Positions 43,942 through 52,137 of a stretch of DNA of 64,000 nt are shown here, one piece after another. Source of the stretch: Pseudomonas huaxiensis (GTDB lineage Bacteria; Pseudomonadota; Gammaproteobacteria; Pseudomonadales; Pseudomonadaceae); the NCBI RefSeq assembly GCF_003231275.1, contig NZ_QKVL01000020.1, positions 43,897 through 107,896 on the forward strand. Direction: 5' to 3'. Position 1 is the stretch's first letter. Each line of letters begins with the position of its first letter. The notes below the pieces were generated by a model that did not search any database, was not told the origin of the DNA, and saw only the letters and a list, made by a program, of their open reading frames with translations. Position numbers and translations under genes: made by a program.

Positions 43942-45591
43942 TCAGCCCACCTGCCGGACAGGTTCGCCGAGGCCGGCGGCATCCGCGGCGAGGGCACGTT
44001 TGTCGACCTTGCCCGCCGGGGTGAGCGGCAGGTGGCGATAGAAGCGCAGGTATTCCGGCAGCTTGTTGACCTCCAGGCCCTGCTCGCGCAGGAAGCCGGT
44101 GATGTCCTCCAGGGCGAATTTCGCCGCCCCTTCGCGCAGCGTCACGCACAGGCACACGCGCTGGCCGAGGTCCGCGTCGGGTACGGGAACGCACGCCACG
44201 GTGACCACATCCGGGTGGCCCATCACCAGGCCCTCGATCTGCACCGGGCTGATGTTGGCGCCGCCGCGAATGATGATGTCCTTCTTGCGGCCGGCCAGCA
44301 CCAGGTAGCCCTGCTGGTCGATAAAGCCCAGGTCGCCGGTCTTCACCCAGCCTTCGGCGTCGCGGTAGCGTTCGTCCAGCTCGGGGGCGTTGACGTACTG
44401 CATCGGGCTCAGTGGCCCGCGCGCGGTGATTTCACCGACATCGCCGTGGGGCAGTTCCCGGCCCAGGTCATCAATGATGCGGATCTCGCACACCGCCGGG
44501 TTGGGTTTGCCGACGCTGCCCAGCACCACGTCGATCGGGTCGTCCAGGGTGTTGTGGCAGTTCACGCCATCGGCCGAGCCGTACAGGCTGATGAAGCCGC
44601 AACCGAAGTGTTCGGTGCAGCGCAGCACGGTGGCTTCGTCGATCACCGAGCCGCCGCAGATCAGGCCGCGCAGGCTCGACTTGTCGATATCGGCCAGGGC
44701 CGGTTCGGCAGCGATGCGCTGGAGCATGGTCGGCACGCCGAGAATGAACGTCGGGCGCAGTTGCTCGATGGCCTTGATCGCCTCGCCGACGTCGAACCGC
44801 GGCAGCACCACCAGCGAACCGCCCAGCCAGCAGAGGACGCCGAAAGTGGCGGTGGAGCCGAACGACGAGCCCAGCGGCACCAGGTACAGACCACGGAATT
44901 CGGCACCGTCGTCACTGATGCGTTGCAGGAAGCGGCCACGGCCACCGACCAGCGCATTGTGCGAATAGGCGACGAGCTTGGGCTCCGATTCAGTACCGGA
45001 CGACACCAGCAGGCGCACCGGAGAATTGGGGCAGACCTTGGGCAGGCTGGCGCTGTCGATGGGGGCGGCGTCGAGCAGCGCGTCGAGGGTCGACCAGCCC
45101 GCGCGGGGCTCGCCATCGACAATCAGGATGCGCAGCGAGAGCAAGGTCGGGCGCAGCGACTCGATGACTTCGCACAGGTCTATGCCGGCGTATTCCTGGG
45201 GCACGATCACTGCGCGGGCGTCGCAACGGCGCACCAGCGACTGGATGTCGAGCTTGCCGCGCCCCGGCGGGAACGGCGCCACCACAGCGCCCAGCGCAGC
45301 CACGGCGAGGTCGACGGCGCAGCAGCGCCAGTGGTTGCTCAACTGATAGGCGACCACATCGCCGGCGACGATGCCTGCCTGGCGCAGGCTGGCGGCCATG
45401 CGCAGGGCGGCGTCGAGCAGTTGCGCGTAGCTGACGTTGCCGTCCGGCGACAGCACCGCGGCTTTGTCCGGCGCTTGTGCGGCGCGTTGGCGAAACAGAC
45501 TGAACACATCCTGGTTGGGATAGCTGCCGTCTTCGCTCCAGCGGCGGCGGGTGTGCAGGGGGACCAGGTCAACGATTCCGGCAGTATTCAT
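43942..45591 (-). CDS. AMP-dependent acyl ligase (ANL superfamily)
   Basis: A 549-residue adenylating enzyme. The P-loop SSGTESEPK is at 197-205, the A5 region reads YGSADG, then KTGDLG, GRKKDIIIRGG and the C-terminal catalytic Lys528 in TPAGKVDKRA. It would activate a carboxylic acid as acyl-AMP for CoA or for sulfur transfer. The start overlaps the caiB-like stop by four bases. Adenylation of a carboxylate before thiocarboxylation is the step expected in thioquinolobactin/PDTC-type routes. Confidence 0.9.
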   Translation of the reverse strand: MNTAGIVDLVPLHTRRRWSEDGSYPNQDVFSLFRQRAAQAPDKAAVLSPDGNVSYAQLLDAALRMAASLRQAGIVAGDVVAYQLSNHWRCCAVDLAVAALGAVVAPFPPGRGKLDIQSLVRRCDARAVIVPQEYAGIDLCEVIESLRPTLLSLRILIVDGEPRAGWSTLDALLDAAPIDSASLPKVCPNSPVRLLVSSGTESEPKLVAYSHNALVGGRGRFLQRISDDGAEFRGLYLVPLGSSFGSTATFGVLCWLGGSLVVLPRFDVGEAIKAIEQLRPTFILGVPTMLQRIAAEPALADIDKSSLRGLICGGSVIDEATVLRCTEHFGCGFISLYGSADGVNCHNTLDDPIDVVLGSVGKPNPAVCEIRIIDDLGRELPHGDVGEITARGPLSPMQYVNAPELDERYRDAEGWVKTGDLGFIDQQGYLVLAGRKKDIIIRGGANISPVQIEGLVMGHPDVVTVACVPVPDADLGQRVCLCVTLREGAAKFALEDITGFLREQGLEVNKLPEYLRFYRHLPLTPAGKVDKRALAADAAGLGEPVRQVG

Positions 45592-47390
45592 AGGAAACTC
45601 CACGGTGATTGAACAGAGCGGTAGGCGCGTTGGGTAAGGCTCGGGGCCACGCGCGGGTCGGCGGCGAGCAGGGTGAGGTCTTCATGGGCGACGCTGGCGG
45701 GAATGCCGGCCCGCAGGCAGGCGTCCACCCAGTGTTCGCTGCCGTGCTCGGCCAGGTGTGTCTGCAGGCGGAGCGGGTCGGCATCGCCGCCCAGCAACCG
45801 GGTCAGGGCCTGGTGTTGCTGGCGGGTCTGACAGTCGAGGGCGAGCAGGCCGTCGGCGGTGCTGAACAGTCCTTGCAACAGCGTTGGAGAGGGCTGGCCG
45901 CAATGACTGTCGAGCAGCAGATCAGCAGCGCCGAGCAAGGAACTGTGCAACTGCGCGCCGTGGCCATGCAGCTCGCGGTCGAGGAGCGCGGCGCAGATGC
46001 CTTGGGCACTGATCACTCCGCCCAGCACATCAAGTGCGGTAAACAAGGTGCCGCCACGGGTGCCCGACGCCGAGGCGATGCGGGCCGCCACGCCTGACCA
46101 GGCTTGCACGGTGAAATCGGTGCCGGGCGCGTCGATCGAGGCATCGCCCCAGCCGCCGGCGTAGGCGTGGATCAGCGACGGCTGGGTGGCGTGCAGGTCG
46201 GCGGCGTCCAGGCGCAATTCGGCGGCTTTGCCGGGTGCCCAGTTGTGCAGGAACACATCGGCGTCCTGGCACAGCGCGTGGATCTGCGCGCGACCGGCGG
46301 CGGACTTGATGTCCACCTCGCGCACGTCTTTCAGGTGGTTGAGCGCATCGAAGCGCACCGAGCAGCCATCGGCGCACGGCGGCATATTGCGCAGCGGGTC
46401 GCCGCCCGGTGGTTCGAGGCGGATCACTTCGGCGCCGAGCAACGACAGCAGGTGCCCGGCCAGCGGACCCTGGATGCGGCGGCAGGATTCGAGCACGCGA
46501 ATGCCTTGCAGCGGCAGGCGCCCCGGGACCGCGCGCCGGGCGGGTATGCCGGCCTTGCCACGCTGCAGTTGCCAGGGGTTGGCGGCGCTCGCCGCGTAGT
46601 CGCTGTCGGCGCGACGCTGAATCAGACCGCGCACCGGCACCAGCGCCACTCCCGTTTCCAGAGCGATGGCCTGGATCCGCGCCAGCGGCAAGCCGGCCAG
46701 GGCATCGAGGCATTCGGACGGCATCGGCGCGACGGCGCGGGCGTAGCGCAACAGGAAGCGCTGCCAGGCCTTGCCGGCGATGACGTCGCTGACTTCCAGG
46801 GCGTTCCAGAAGCGCCGCCATGGCTGACTGTCGAGCGTTTCCAGTTCGAACAGCACGCCGTCAGCGGAGACGAACGGCGGCCGGGCCAGAGCGTCATCGG
46901 CACCGGGCAGCAGCCGTTCGGCATCTTCCGGTGCGGTAGCGCCGGCCAGGTATTGGCCGATGCTCAACAGCGCGCCGGTGGCCGGTTGCAGCGAGACGGT
47001 GGCGAAGTCGCCGCCGCGCAACTGGCCGACCGCTGCGGCCAGGCTGCCTTGCCAGGCGAGCGCGGCATTCAGGGTTGCGAGGTAGTTCACGCCCAGGGCC
47101 TGGGGCCTGCCACTGGCGCGGCCGTGCACCGACATGAGGCCGCAGGCGGCCTGGATCGTGAATTCGGTAGACAACTCCAGCGGCAGTGCCGGCAAGCCGG
47201 CGAAGCGGGTCTGGAGCGGATGCAAGTCGGGGTGCAGCAATTGCAGGGGCGGGCCTTCGGGGTCACTTTCGGCATGCTGCACACCGAGGCATTCACCCTG
47301 GCGCTGCAGGGCTGCGCTCAAGGTCTGCCAGGCGGGCAGGCAGGGGCCGCTGCGCCAGGTGAGTCTGGCGTCATCCAGGATACGGGGCAT
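45588..47390 (-). CDS. CaiB/BaiF family III CoA-transferase with an internally duplicated N-terminal half
   Basis: A 600-residue protein, longer than the usual 400 or so. The C-terminal half (about 293-600) is a standard family III CoA-transferase: LPLQGIRVLESCRRIQGPL start and GTDFTVQAWSG, whose Asp425 is at the catalytic position. The N-terminal half (about 70-150) repeats part of the fold, with STEFTIQAACG matching that motif but Glu76 at the Asp position, followed by similar downstream segments. It may be a degenerate second subunit fused in place, as these enzymes are interlocked dimers. It lies between the carrier gene and the AMP ligase. Confidence 0.85.
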   Translation of the reverse strand: MPRILDDARLTWRSGPCLPAWQTLSAALQRQGECLGVQHAESDPEGPPLQLLHPDLHPLQTRFAGLPALPLELSTEFTIQAACGLMSVHGRASGRPQALGVNYLATLNAALAWQGSLAAAVGQLRGGDFATVSLQPATGALLSIGQYLAGATAPEDAERLLPGADDALARPPFVSADGVLFELETLDSQPWRRFWNALEVSDVIAGKAWQRFLLRYARAVAPMPSECLDALAGLPLARIQAIALETGVALVPVRGLIQRRADSDYAASAANPWQLQRGKAGIPARRAVPGRLPLQGIRVLESCRRIQGPLAGHLLSLLGAEVIRLEPPGGDPLRNMPPCADGCSVRFDALNHLKDVREVDIKSAAGRAQIHALCQDADVFLHNWAPGKAAELRLDAADLHATQPSLIHAYAGGWGDASIDAPGTDFTVQAWSGVAARIASASGTRGGTLFTALDVLGGVISAQGICAALLDRELHGHGAQLHSSLLGAADLLLDSHCGQPSPTLLQGLFSTADGLLALDCQTRQQHQALTRLLGGDADPLRLQTHLAEHGSEHWVDACLRAGIPASVAHEDLTLLAADPRVAPSLTQRAYRSVQSPWSFL

Positions 47391-47483
47391 GGTGGGGCAC
47401 CTTGGCGTGGGGCGATCGGTCGGAATGCCGGGTTTTCGGTGCGGGCCTTTTCGCGGGTCAGTCCGCGAAAAGGCCGTCGGGGT

Positions 47484-47756
47484 TCAGCCGCCGGCGACGG
47501 CGGGCAGCACGGTCAGCTTGTCGCCCGGCGCGATGGCGGTGGCCAGGCCTTCGGCGAAGCGGATGTCATCGTCGTTGACGTAGATGTTGACGAAGCGGTG
47601 CACCTCGTCGGCGTGCACCAGGCGCGCCTTGATCCCGGGGTAGCGGCTGTCGAGGTTGTCGATGATGTGGCGAACCGTCTCGCCCTGGGCTTCGACTTTT
47701 TTCTGCCCGTCGGTGAGAGGACGCAGCAGGGTTGGAACCATGACTGAAACCGACAT
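47484..47756 (-). CDS. ThiS/MoaD-like sulfur carrier protein ending in Gly-Gly
   Basis: A 90-residue beta-grasp carrier of the ubiquitin/ThiS/MoaD type. It has the expected short strands, the FVNIYVNDDDIRFAEGL core and the C-terminal tail PAVAGG, ending exactly in the diglycine used for adenylation and thiocarboxylate formation. AAAGGAG lies six bases before the ATG at 47756. It follows the JAMM gene and MoeZ-like gene. Such carriers deliver sulfur in thiamine, molybdopterin, thioquinolobactin and PDTC pathways; QbsE of the thioquinolobactin route has extra residues after GG, this one does not. Confidence 0.92.
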   Translation of the reverse strand: MSVSVMVPTLLRPLTDGQKKVEAQGETVRHIIDNLDSRYPGIKARLVHADEVHRFVNIYVNDDDIRFAEGLATAIAPGDKLTVLPAVAGG

Positions 47757-47807
47757 GTGATGCTCCTTTGAGGGGGTGTCCTGGCCGCCGGTCAATGGCG
47801 GTCCTGT

Positions 47808-48218
47808 TCATTCCTGAATGGACAGTTGTTCTTCGAATACCCGGCCTTCGACGATCCGGAAGCTGCGGACCCGGTGCCTGACGTCGGGCCAGGTGGACAG
47901 GATCAGGTAGTGCAGCGCGGGGTCCTGGGCGTGGGCGATGTCCTCGCGGCTGGGCCAGGCTTCGCTGGCGGTGTGCGAGTGATAGAGCACGCGGCATTCC
48001 TCGTCGCGCTCGTCCAGTTCGCTCCACACCCGTAATTGCTCGCGGGGGTCGAAGCTGAACCAGACTTGCGACGCGGCGTGGTTACGCATCGGGATCACCC
48101 GTGCCGCGACCTTTGCCTCGCAGGGCGCAGCGATCAGCCCGCAGGCTTCGATCGGATGCTCCCTGGCCGCCTGGCGCTGGATCTGCTCGAGCGCCGCACG
48201 GGTGATGCGCAATGGCAT
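47808..48218 (-). CDS. JAMM/MPN-domain metalloprotease (Mec+/QbsC-like)
   Basis: A 136-residue JAB1/MPN+ domain protein. The zinc site is complete: Glu24, and the HSHTASEAWPSREDI segment giving His80, His82, Ser90 and Asp93. In related systems such proteases cleave residues from a carrier's C-terminus or release a product bound to the carrier, as Mec+ does for CysO-cysteine. Here the carrier already ends in Gly-Gly, so product release is the more likely role. GAGG lies eight bases before the start at 48218. Confidence 0.9.
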   Translation of the reverse strand: MPLRITRAALEQIQRQAAREHPIEACGLIAAPCEAKVAARVIPMRNHAASQVWFSFDPREQLRVWSELDERDEECRVLYHSHTASEAWPSREDIAHAQDPALHYLILSTWPDVRHRVRSFRIVEGRVFEEQLSIQE

Positions 48219-48228
48219 GCCTTGCACC

Positions 48229-49401
48229 TCAGTAGGTCGGCAGTGCCGGCTCGACGTCACGGACCCAGGCCAGCACACCGCCTTCGAGGTTGCGCACCTT
48301 TTCCAGGCCCAGCTTGCGCAGGTCGCTGGATACCGCCTGGGAACGCATGCCCGATTTGCAGGCGATGACCAGTTCGGTGTCATGCCCGAAGCGCGCGACG
48401 ATCTGGCTGGCGACGTCGGCGGACTTGGGCATCAGCAGGGCGCCGTCGATGCGCACGATGTCCCACTCGGTCTGCTCGCGCACATCGATGATCACCGGTG
48501 CCTTGCCGCCGTCCTTGAGCGACTTGAGCTGGAGCGCGCTGATCAGCGGCACGCCGCTGTCGTTCGCTGCCGCTGGCCGGTTGAGGCCGCAGAACGCCTG
48601 GTAGTCGGACAGCGCGGTGACCGGCTGGCGGTTGCGCAGGCGGCGGATCGGCAGTTCGCGGTAACTCATTTCCAGGGCGTCGTAGACCATCAGGCGACCG
48701 AGCAGCGGGTCACCGATGCCGGTCAGCAGCTTGATCGCTTCGGTGGACATGATCGAGGCGATGGCCGCGCACAACACGCCGAGCACGCCGCCTTCGGAGC
48801 AGGACGGCGCCAGTTCCGGCGGTGGTGGCTCCGGGTAGAGATCGCGGTAGTTGAGGCCGCGACCGTCCGGGGCGTTTTCCCAGAACACCGAGGCCTGGCC
48901 TTCGAAGCGGAAGATCGAGCCCCACACATAGGGCTTGTCCGCGAGGATGCAGGCGTCGTTGACCAGGTAACGGGTGGCGAAGTTGTCGGTGCCGTCGAGG
49001 ATCAGGTCATAGCGCGAGAACAGCTCGACGGCCATGTCCGGTTCGAGACGGTCGCTATGGGTGATCACCTTGACCAGCGGGTTGAGGCGGGCGATGGCCT
49101 GGCGGGCACTTTCCACCTTGAGCTCGCCCACGCTGTCGACGGTGTGGATCACCTGGCGTTGCAGGTTGGACTCGTCGACCCGATCGAAATCGATCACGCC
49201 GAGCGTTCCGATGCCGGCGGCGGCGAGGTACAGCAGGGTCGGCGAACCAAGGCCGCCGGCGCCGATGACCAGCACCTTGGCGTTCTTCAGGCGGCGTTGT
49301 CCGGTAACACCCAGGTTGGGGATAAGCAGGTGACGGCTGTAGCGGTTCACTTCCTCGCGCGTAAGCTCGGCACCGGGTTCGACCAGCGGCGGTAAGGTCA
49401 T
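48229..49401 (-). CDS. MoeB/ThiF-type E1-like enzyme fused to a rhodanese domain (MoeZ-like)
   Basis: A 390-residue bifunctional enzyme. The adenylating domain has the nucleotide motif VIGAGGLGSPTLLYL (about 45-59), DESNLQRQVIH and the LDGTDNF motif. A C-terminal rhodanese domain (about 300-390) carries the persulfide-forming Cys348 in ACKSGMRS. It should adenylate the ThiS-like carrier and load sulfur as a thiocarboxylate. The two CxxC zinc pairs usual in MoeB are missing: the first site reads NYRD, and the second region (IRRLRNRQP) has no cysteine. A start at 49401 is preferred over 49416 because of GGAAGA upstream. Confidence 0.92.
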   Translation of the reverse strand: MTLPPLVEPGAELTREEVNRYSRHLLIPNLGVTGQRRLKNAKVLVIGAGGLGSPTLLYLAAAGIGTLGVIDFDRVDESNLQRQVIHTVDSVGELKVESARQAIARLNPLVKVITHSDRLEPDMAVELFSRYDLILDGTDNFATRYLVNDACILADKPYVWGSIFRFEGQASVFWENAPDGRGLNYRDLYPEPPPPELAPSCSEGGVLGVLCAAIASIMSTEAIKLLTGIGDPLLGRLMVYDALEMSYRELPIRRLRNRQPVTALSDYQAFCGLNRPAAANDSGVPLISALQLKSLKDGGKAPVIIDVREQTEWDIVRIDGALLMPKSADVASQIVARFGHDTELVIACKSGMRSQAVSSDLRKLGLEKVRNLEGGVLAWVRDVEPALPTY

Positions 49402-49538
49402 ATCGCTTTCTTCCATTCAGTAGATACGAACTGGAATTATTTTCAAATGTAACAGGGGAAGTTGCAATCGGGGGAGGCGGAGGATTCGTATGGCAAAGCG
49501 CGGAAAAGCTATGAGAACTGCTGGGGCTGGGAGGGCCC

Positions 49539-49610
49539 TATCGCCGGCAAGCCAGCTCCCACAGTGTCTGTGGCGACGCTGAACCTGTGGGAGCTGGCTT
49601 GCCAGCGATA
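49539..49610. repeat. REP pair between the two halves of the biosynthetic operon
   Basis: Two oppositely oriented REP copies (49539-49564 and 49585-49610), each with CAAGCCAGCTCCCACAG, form a 26-base near-perfect inverted repeat around a 20-base spacer. They lie in the 216-base gap between the fusion gene and the MoeZ-like gene, where no coding sequence is seen. Confidence 0.8.
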
Positions 49611-49617
49611 AGGTCAC

Positions 49618-52137
49618 TCAGGACTCGAACGTAGCCAGGTCCTCACAAACCGCAGCGAACGCCCCAAGGAACCGGTCCGCCTCGTCGATACTCACCACCA
49701 GCGGCGGCTGGATGCGCATCACCCGGTTGTTGTTGGCGGTGACGAAGGTGAGCACGCCGTGGTCCTCGGAAAGCTTGGTCATCAGGCGCAGCACGAACAT
49801 GTCTTCGAGGCTCTGCTCCAGCTCTTCCATCGCCGCTTCCAGGTGCCGCCGCGCCGTGCCCGAAAGCATGCGGTAGGTGGCCGCCGCCTGGCCTGGAATG
49901 CGCCCGGCCATTTCTCGCACCAGCGCCTCGATGCCGCCGGCCATGCTGTTCTGGAATTCGATGGCGAGCATCAGCCCGCGACCCCGCACGGCCTTGATGA
50001 ACGGGTAGCGCTCGGCTATTTGCAGCAAGCCCTGTTGCAAGTGCGCGCCGACTTCGGCGGCATTGGCCATCAGGCCGTCCTGTTCCAGCACGTCCAGTGC
50101 CGCCAGTGCCGCCGCTGCAGCGAAGTTGCCACCGCCGAAGGTCGAGGTGTGCAGGGCGAAGGTGTCGATGTCGCCATAGGCGCGCTGCCAGACCGCCTCG
50201 CGGGAGAGGGTCGCGCCAATCGGCACGAGGCCGCCGGACAGCGATTTGGACAGCACCATGATGTCGGGCGCGACGCCGTCCCATTCACAGGCGAAGAGTT
50301 TGCCGGTACGGCCCAGTCCGGTCTGGATCTCGTCGAGAATCCACAGGCAGTCGTACTCGTCGCACAGCGCCCGCACGCCGGCCAGGTAGCCGTCCGGCGG
50401 CAGGATCACGCCGCCTTCGCCCTGGATCGGCTCGATGATCAGGGCCGCCACATCGCCCTTGGCCAGGCGCGTGCGCAGGGCGTCGAGGTCGCCGAACGGC
50501 AGGCTGTCGCAACGCGGCAGCAGCGGTTCGAACGGCTTGCGGTGCTTGGCCCGGCCAGTCACCGAGAGCGCGCCGAGGGTCTTGCCGTGGTAGCCGTTGT
50601 CGCAGTACAGCACGGTGTGTTTGTCGCTGGCGGCGAGGGCCAGTTTGAGCGCCGCTTCCACCGCCTCGGTGCCGGAGTTGCTGAAGAACACCCGCGACAG
50701 GCCGCCCGGCGCCAGGTCGGCCAGACGCTTGGCCAGCAGGCTGGCGTGCAGGGGCGCGGAGAGGTACTGGATGAACGTCGGGAACTGTTGCTGCAAATAG
50801 CGTTGCAGTGCCGCGCTGATGGCCGGGTGGTTGTGACCGGTGTTGAGGCAGCCGTAGCCGGCGACGAAGTCCAGGTAGCGACGGCCGTCCAGGTCAGTCA
50901 GCCAGCAGCCTTCGCCGTGGCTGAACACCCGCTCGATATGGTTGAACTGGTAGAACTCGCGCAGCACCGGGTTGATGTGCTCGCCGAAGCTGTTGAGCAC
51001 CTCGCGGCGCAGGTTCATCGGGTCGTCCTTGGCATCGCTGGCGCGCACCGGACGCTGGCCGTGGTGATGACGGCGCAGGCGGCCGAAATCGTCGCTGGCG
51101 AGGGCTTCACCGTTGCTGGCCATGGGCGAGGGCGTGAAGCCGTGGCGGGCCGCAATAGCACCGATTTCCAGCACCTTGTCCGCCGGCAATTCGCGGCCGA
51201 TGGAGAATGCTTCGTCGCGGCCTTCCAGCGCCAGGATCATGGTTTCGGCCAGGCAGCCGTTCATGCTGCGCTTGGGTTCCAGGCCCATGGTGCGCATGCC
51301 CAGGTGCACCGCCGGGCTGGCCGAGACCAGACCGCCGTCCACCAGCAGGATGTCGCGGCGGGTGTGAGGAACGTCCATCACGTCCTTGGGCAGCGCAGCG
51401 TCGATCACCACCGAGCCGGGCAGCAGCCGACGCGGGTCGATCAGGCCGCCGCTGGAGGTGGCGGCGACGAAGAAGCGGACGTTGGCGTAACAGTCTTCGA
51501 TGCTGTCATGCAGGCTGACTTGCGCGTGGTACTGCGCCGGCAAGTATTCGAGTTGCGCCTCGGCCTGGCGCTGGTTGCCGCGGTGCACCAGACGCAGCCG
51601 GCAGCCATGGCCGGCGAGCAGTCGCGCCACCGCCAGGGCGATCGAACCGGGGTAGCCGAGCACCGCCACCTCGGCGTTTTCCGGCGCGACGCCGAGCAGG
51701 GTGAGGCTGTCCAGCAGGTTGATGTAGGCGGCGTAGGCGGTCAGCGAATTGCCGGTAGTCACGGCCACGTCGGCCTGTTCCATGGTCGCCAGGCCACGGT
51801 TGCCGACAATCGCGGTGAAACCACCCAGGCCGACCAGATCGGCGCCCTCGGCCTTGAGTGAATTGACCCCTTGCAGCACGCGCTCGGCAATGGCCCGGGG
51901 CTGGCGCAGCATCTGCTCGGCAGTCAGCGGCATGAACTGCAGGATGCCGGAGCACTCGGCGCCGCAAGCGCTGACGATGCGTCCGAAATCGACGAAGGGC
52001 ACCAGGTTGCGCTGGCGCCAGCGGGTGCTGTCGTAACCCCAGGCCTGTTCTTCCAGCGTGCGGTCGAGCAGGTCGACCAGCTTGACCTGATGCAACAGGC
52101 CGGTGGAGGTGGGGTGGGCAATGAATCCGAATTTCAT
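49618..52137 (-). CDS. Fusion of an acyl-thioester reductase-like domain and a class III aminotransferase
   Basis: An 839-residue two-domain protein. Residues 1-345 resemble the cyanobacterial acyl-ACP reductase family: start MKFGFIAHPTS, LGGFTAIVGNRG (104-115), TTGNSLTAY, a Rossmann segment (VAVLGYPGSIALAV) and GCLAETMILALEG with Cys295 at the thioester-forming position. Residues 374-839 are a PLP class III aminotransferase with FFSNSGTEA, IIEPIQGEGG, LDEIQTGLGRTG (Asp602) and SKSLSGG (Lys631). Together they could turn an acyl thioester into an aldehyde and then into an amine. The ATG overlaps the upstream stop by one base. Confidence 0.85.
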   Translation of the reverse strand: MKFGFIAHPTSTGLLHQVKLVDLLDRTLEEQAWGYDSTRWRQRNLVPFVDFGRIVSACGAECSGILQFMPLTAEQMLRQPRAIAERVLQGVNSLKAEGADLVGLGGFTAIVGNRGLATMEQADVAVTTGNSLTAYAAYINLLDSLTLLGVAPENAEVAVLGYPGSIALAVARLLAGHGCRLRLVHRGNQRQAEAQLEYLPAQYHAQVSLHDSIEDCYANVRFFVAATSSGGLIDPRRLLPGSVVIDAALPKDVMDVPHTRRDILLVDGGLVSASPAVHLGMRTMGLEPKRSMNGCLAETMILALEGRDEAFSIGRELPADKVLEIGAIAARHGFTPSPMASNGEALASDDFGRLRRHHHGQRPVRASDAKDDPMNLRREVLNSFGEHINPVLREFYQFNHIERVFSHGEGCWLTDLDGRRYLDFVAGYGCLNTGHNHPAISAALQRYLQQQFPTFIQYLSAPLHASLLAKRLADLAPGGLSRVFFSNSGTEAVEAALKLALAASDKHTVLYCDNGYHGKTLGALSVTGRAKHRKPFEPLLPRCDSLPFGDLDALRTRLAKGDVAALIIEPIQGEGGVILPPDGYLAGVRALCDEYDCLWILDEIQTGLGRTGKLFACEWDGVAPDIMVLSKSLSGGLVPIGATLSREAVWQRAYGDIDTFALHTSTFGGGNFAAAAALAALDVLEQDGLMANAAEVGAHLQQGLLQIAERYPFIKAVRGRGLMLAIEFQNSMAGGIEALVREMAGRIPGQAAATYRMLSGTARRHLEAAMEELEQSLEDMFVLRLMTKLSEDHGVLTFVTANNNRVMRIQPPLVVSIDEADRFLGAFAAVCEDLATFES

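Noticed and set aside
42853..45612. A 919-codon open frame on the plus strand opposite the acyl-CoA dehydrogenase and AMP ligase genes
   Set aside because: Shadow of the real genes; composition is histidine/glutamine/arginine-rich and no domain is recognisable.
49417..49460. AT-rich stretch upstream of the MoeZ-like gene as a second Fur box
   Set aside because: Only about 8 of 19 consensus positions match.
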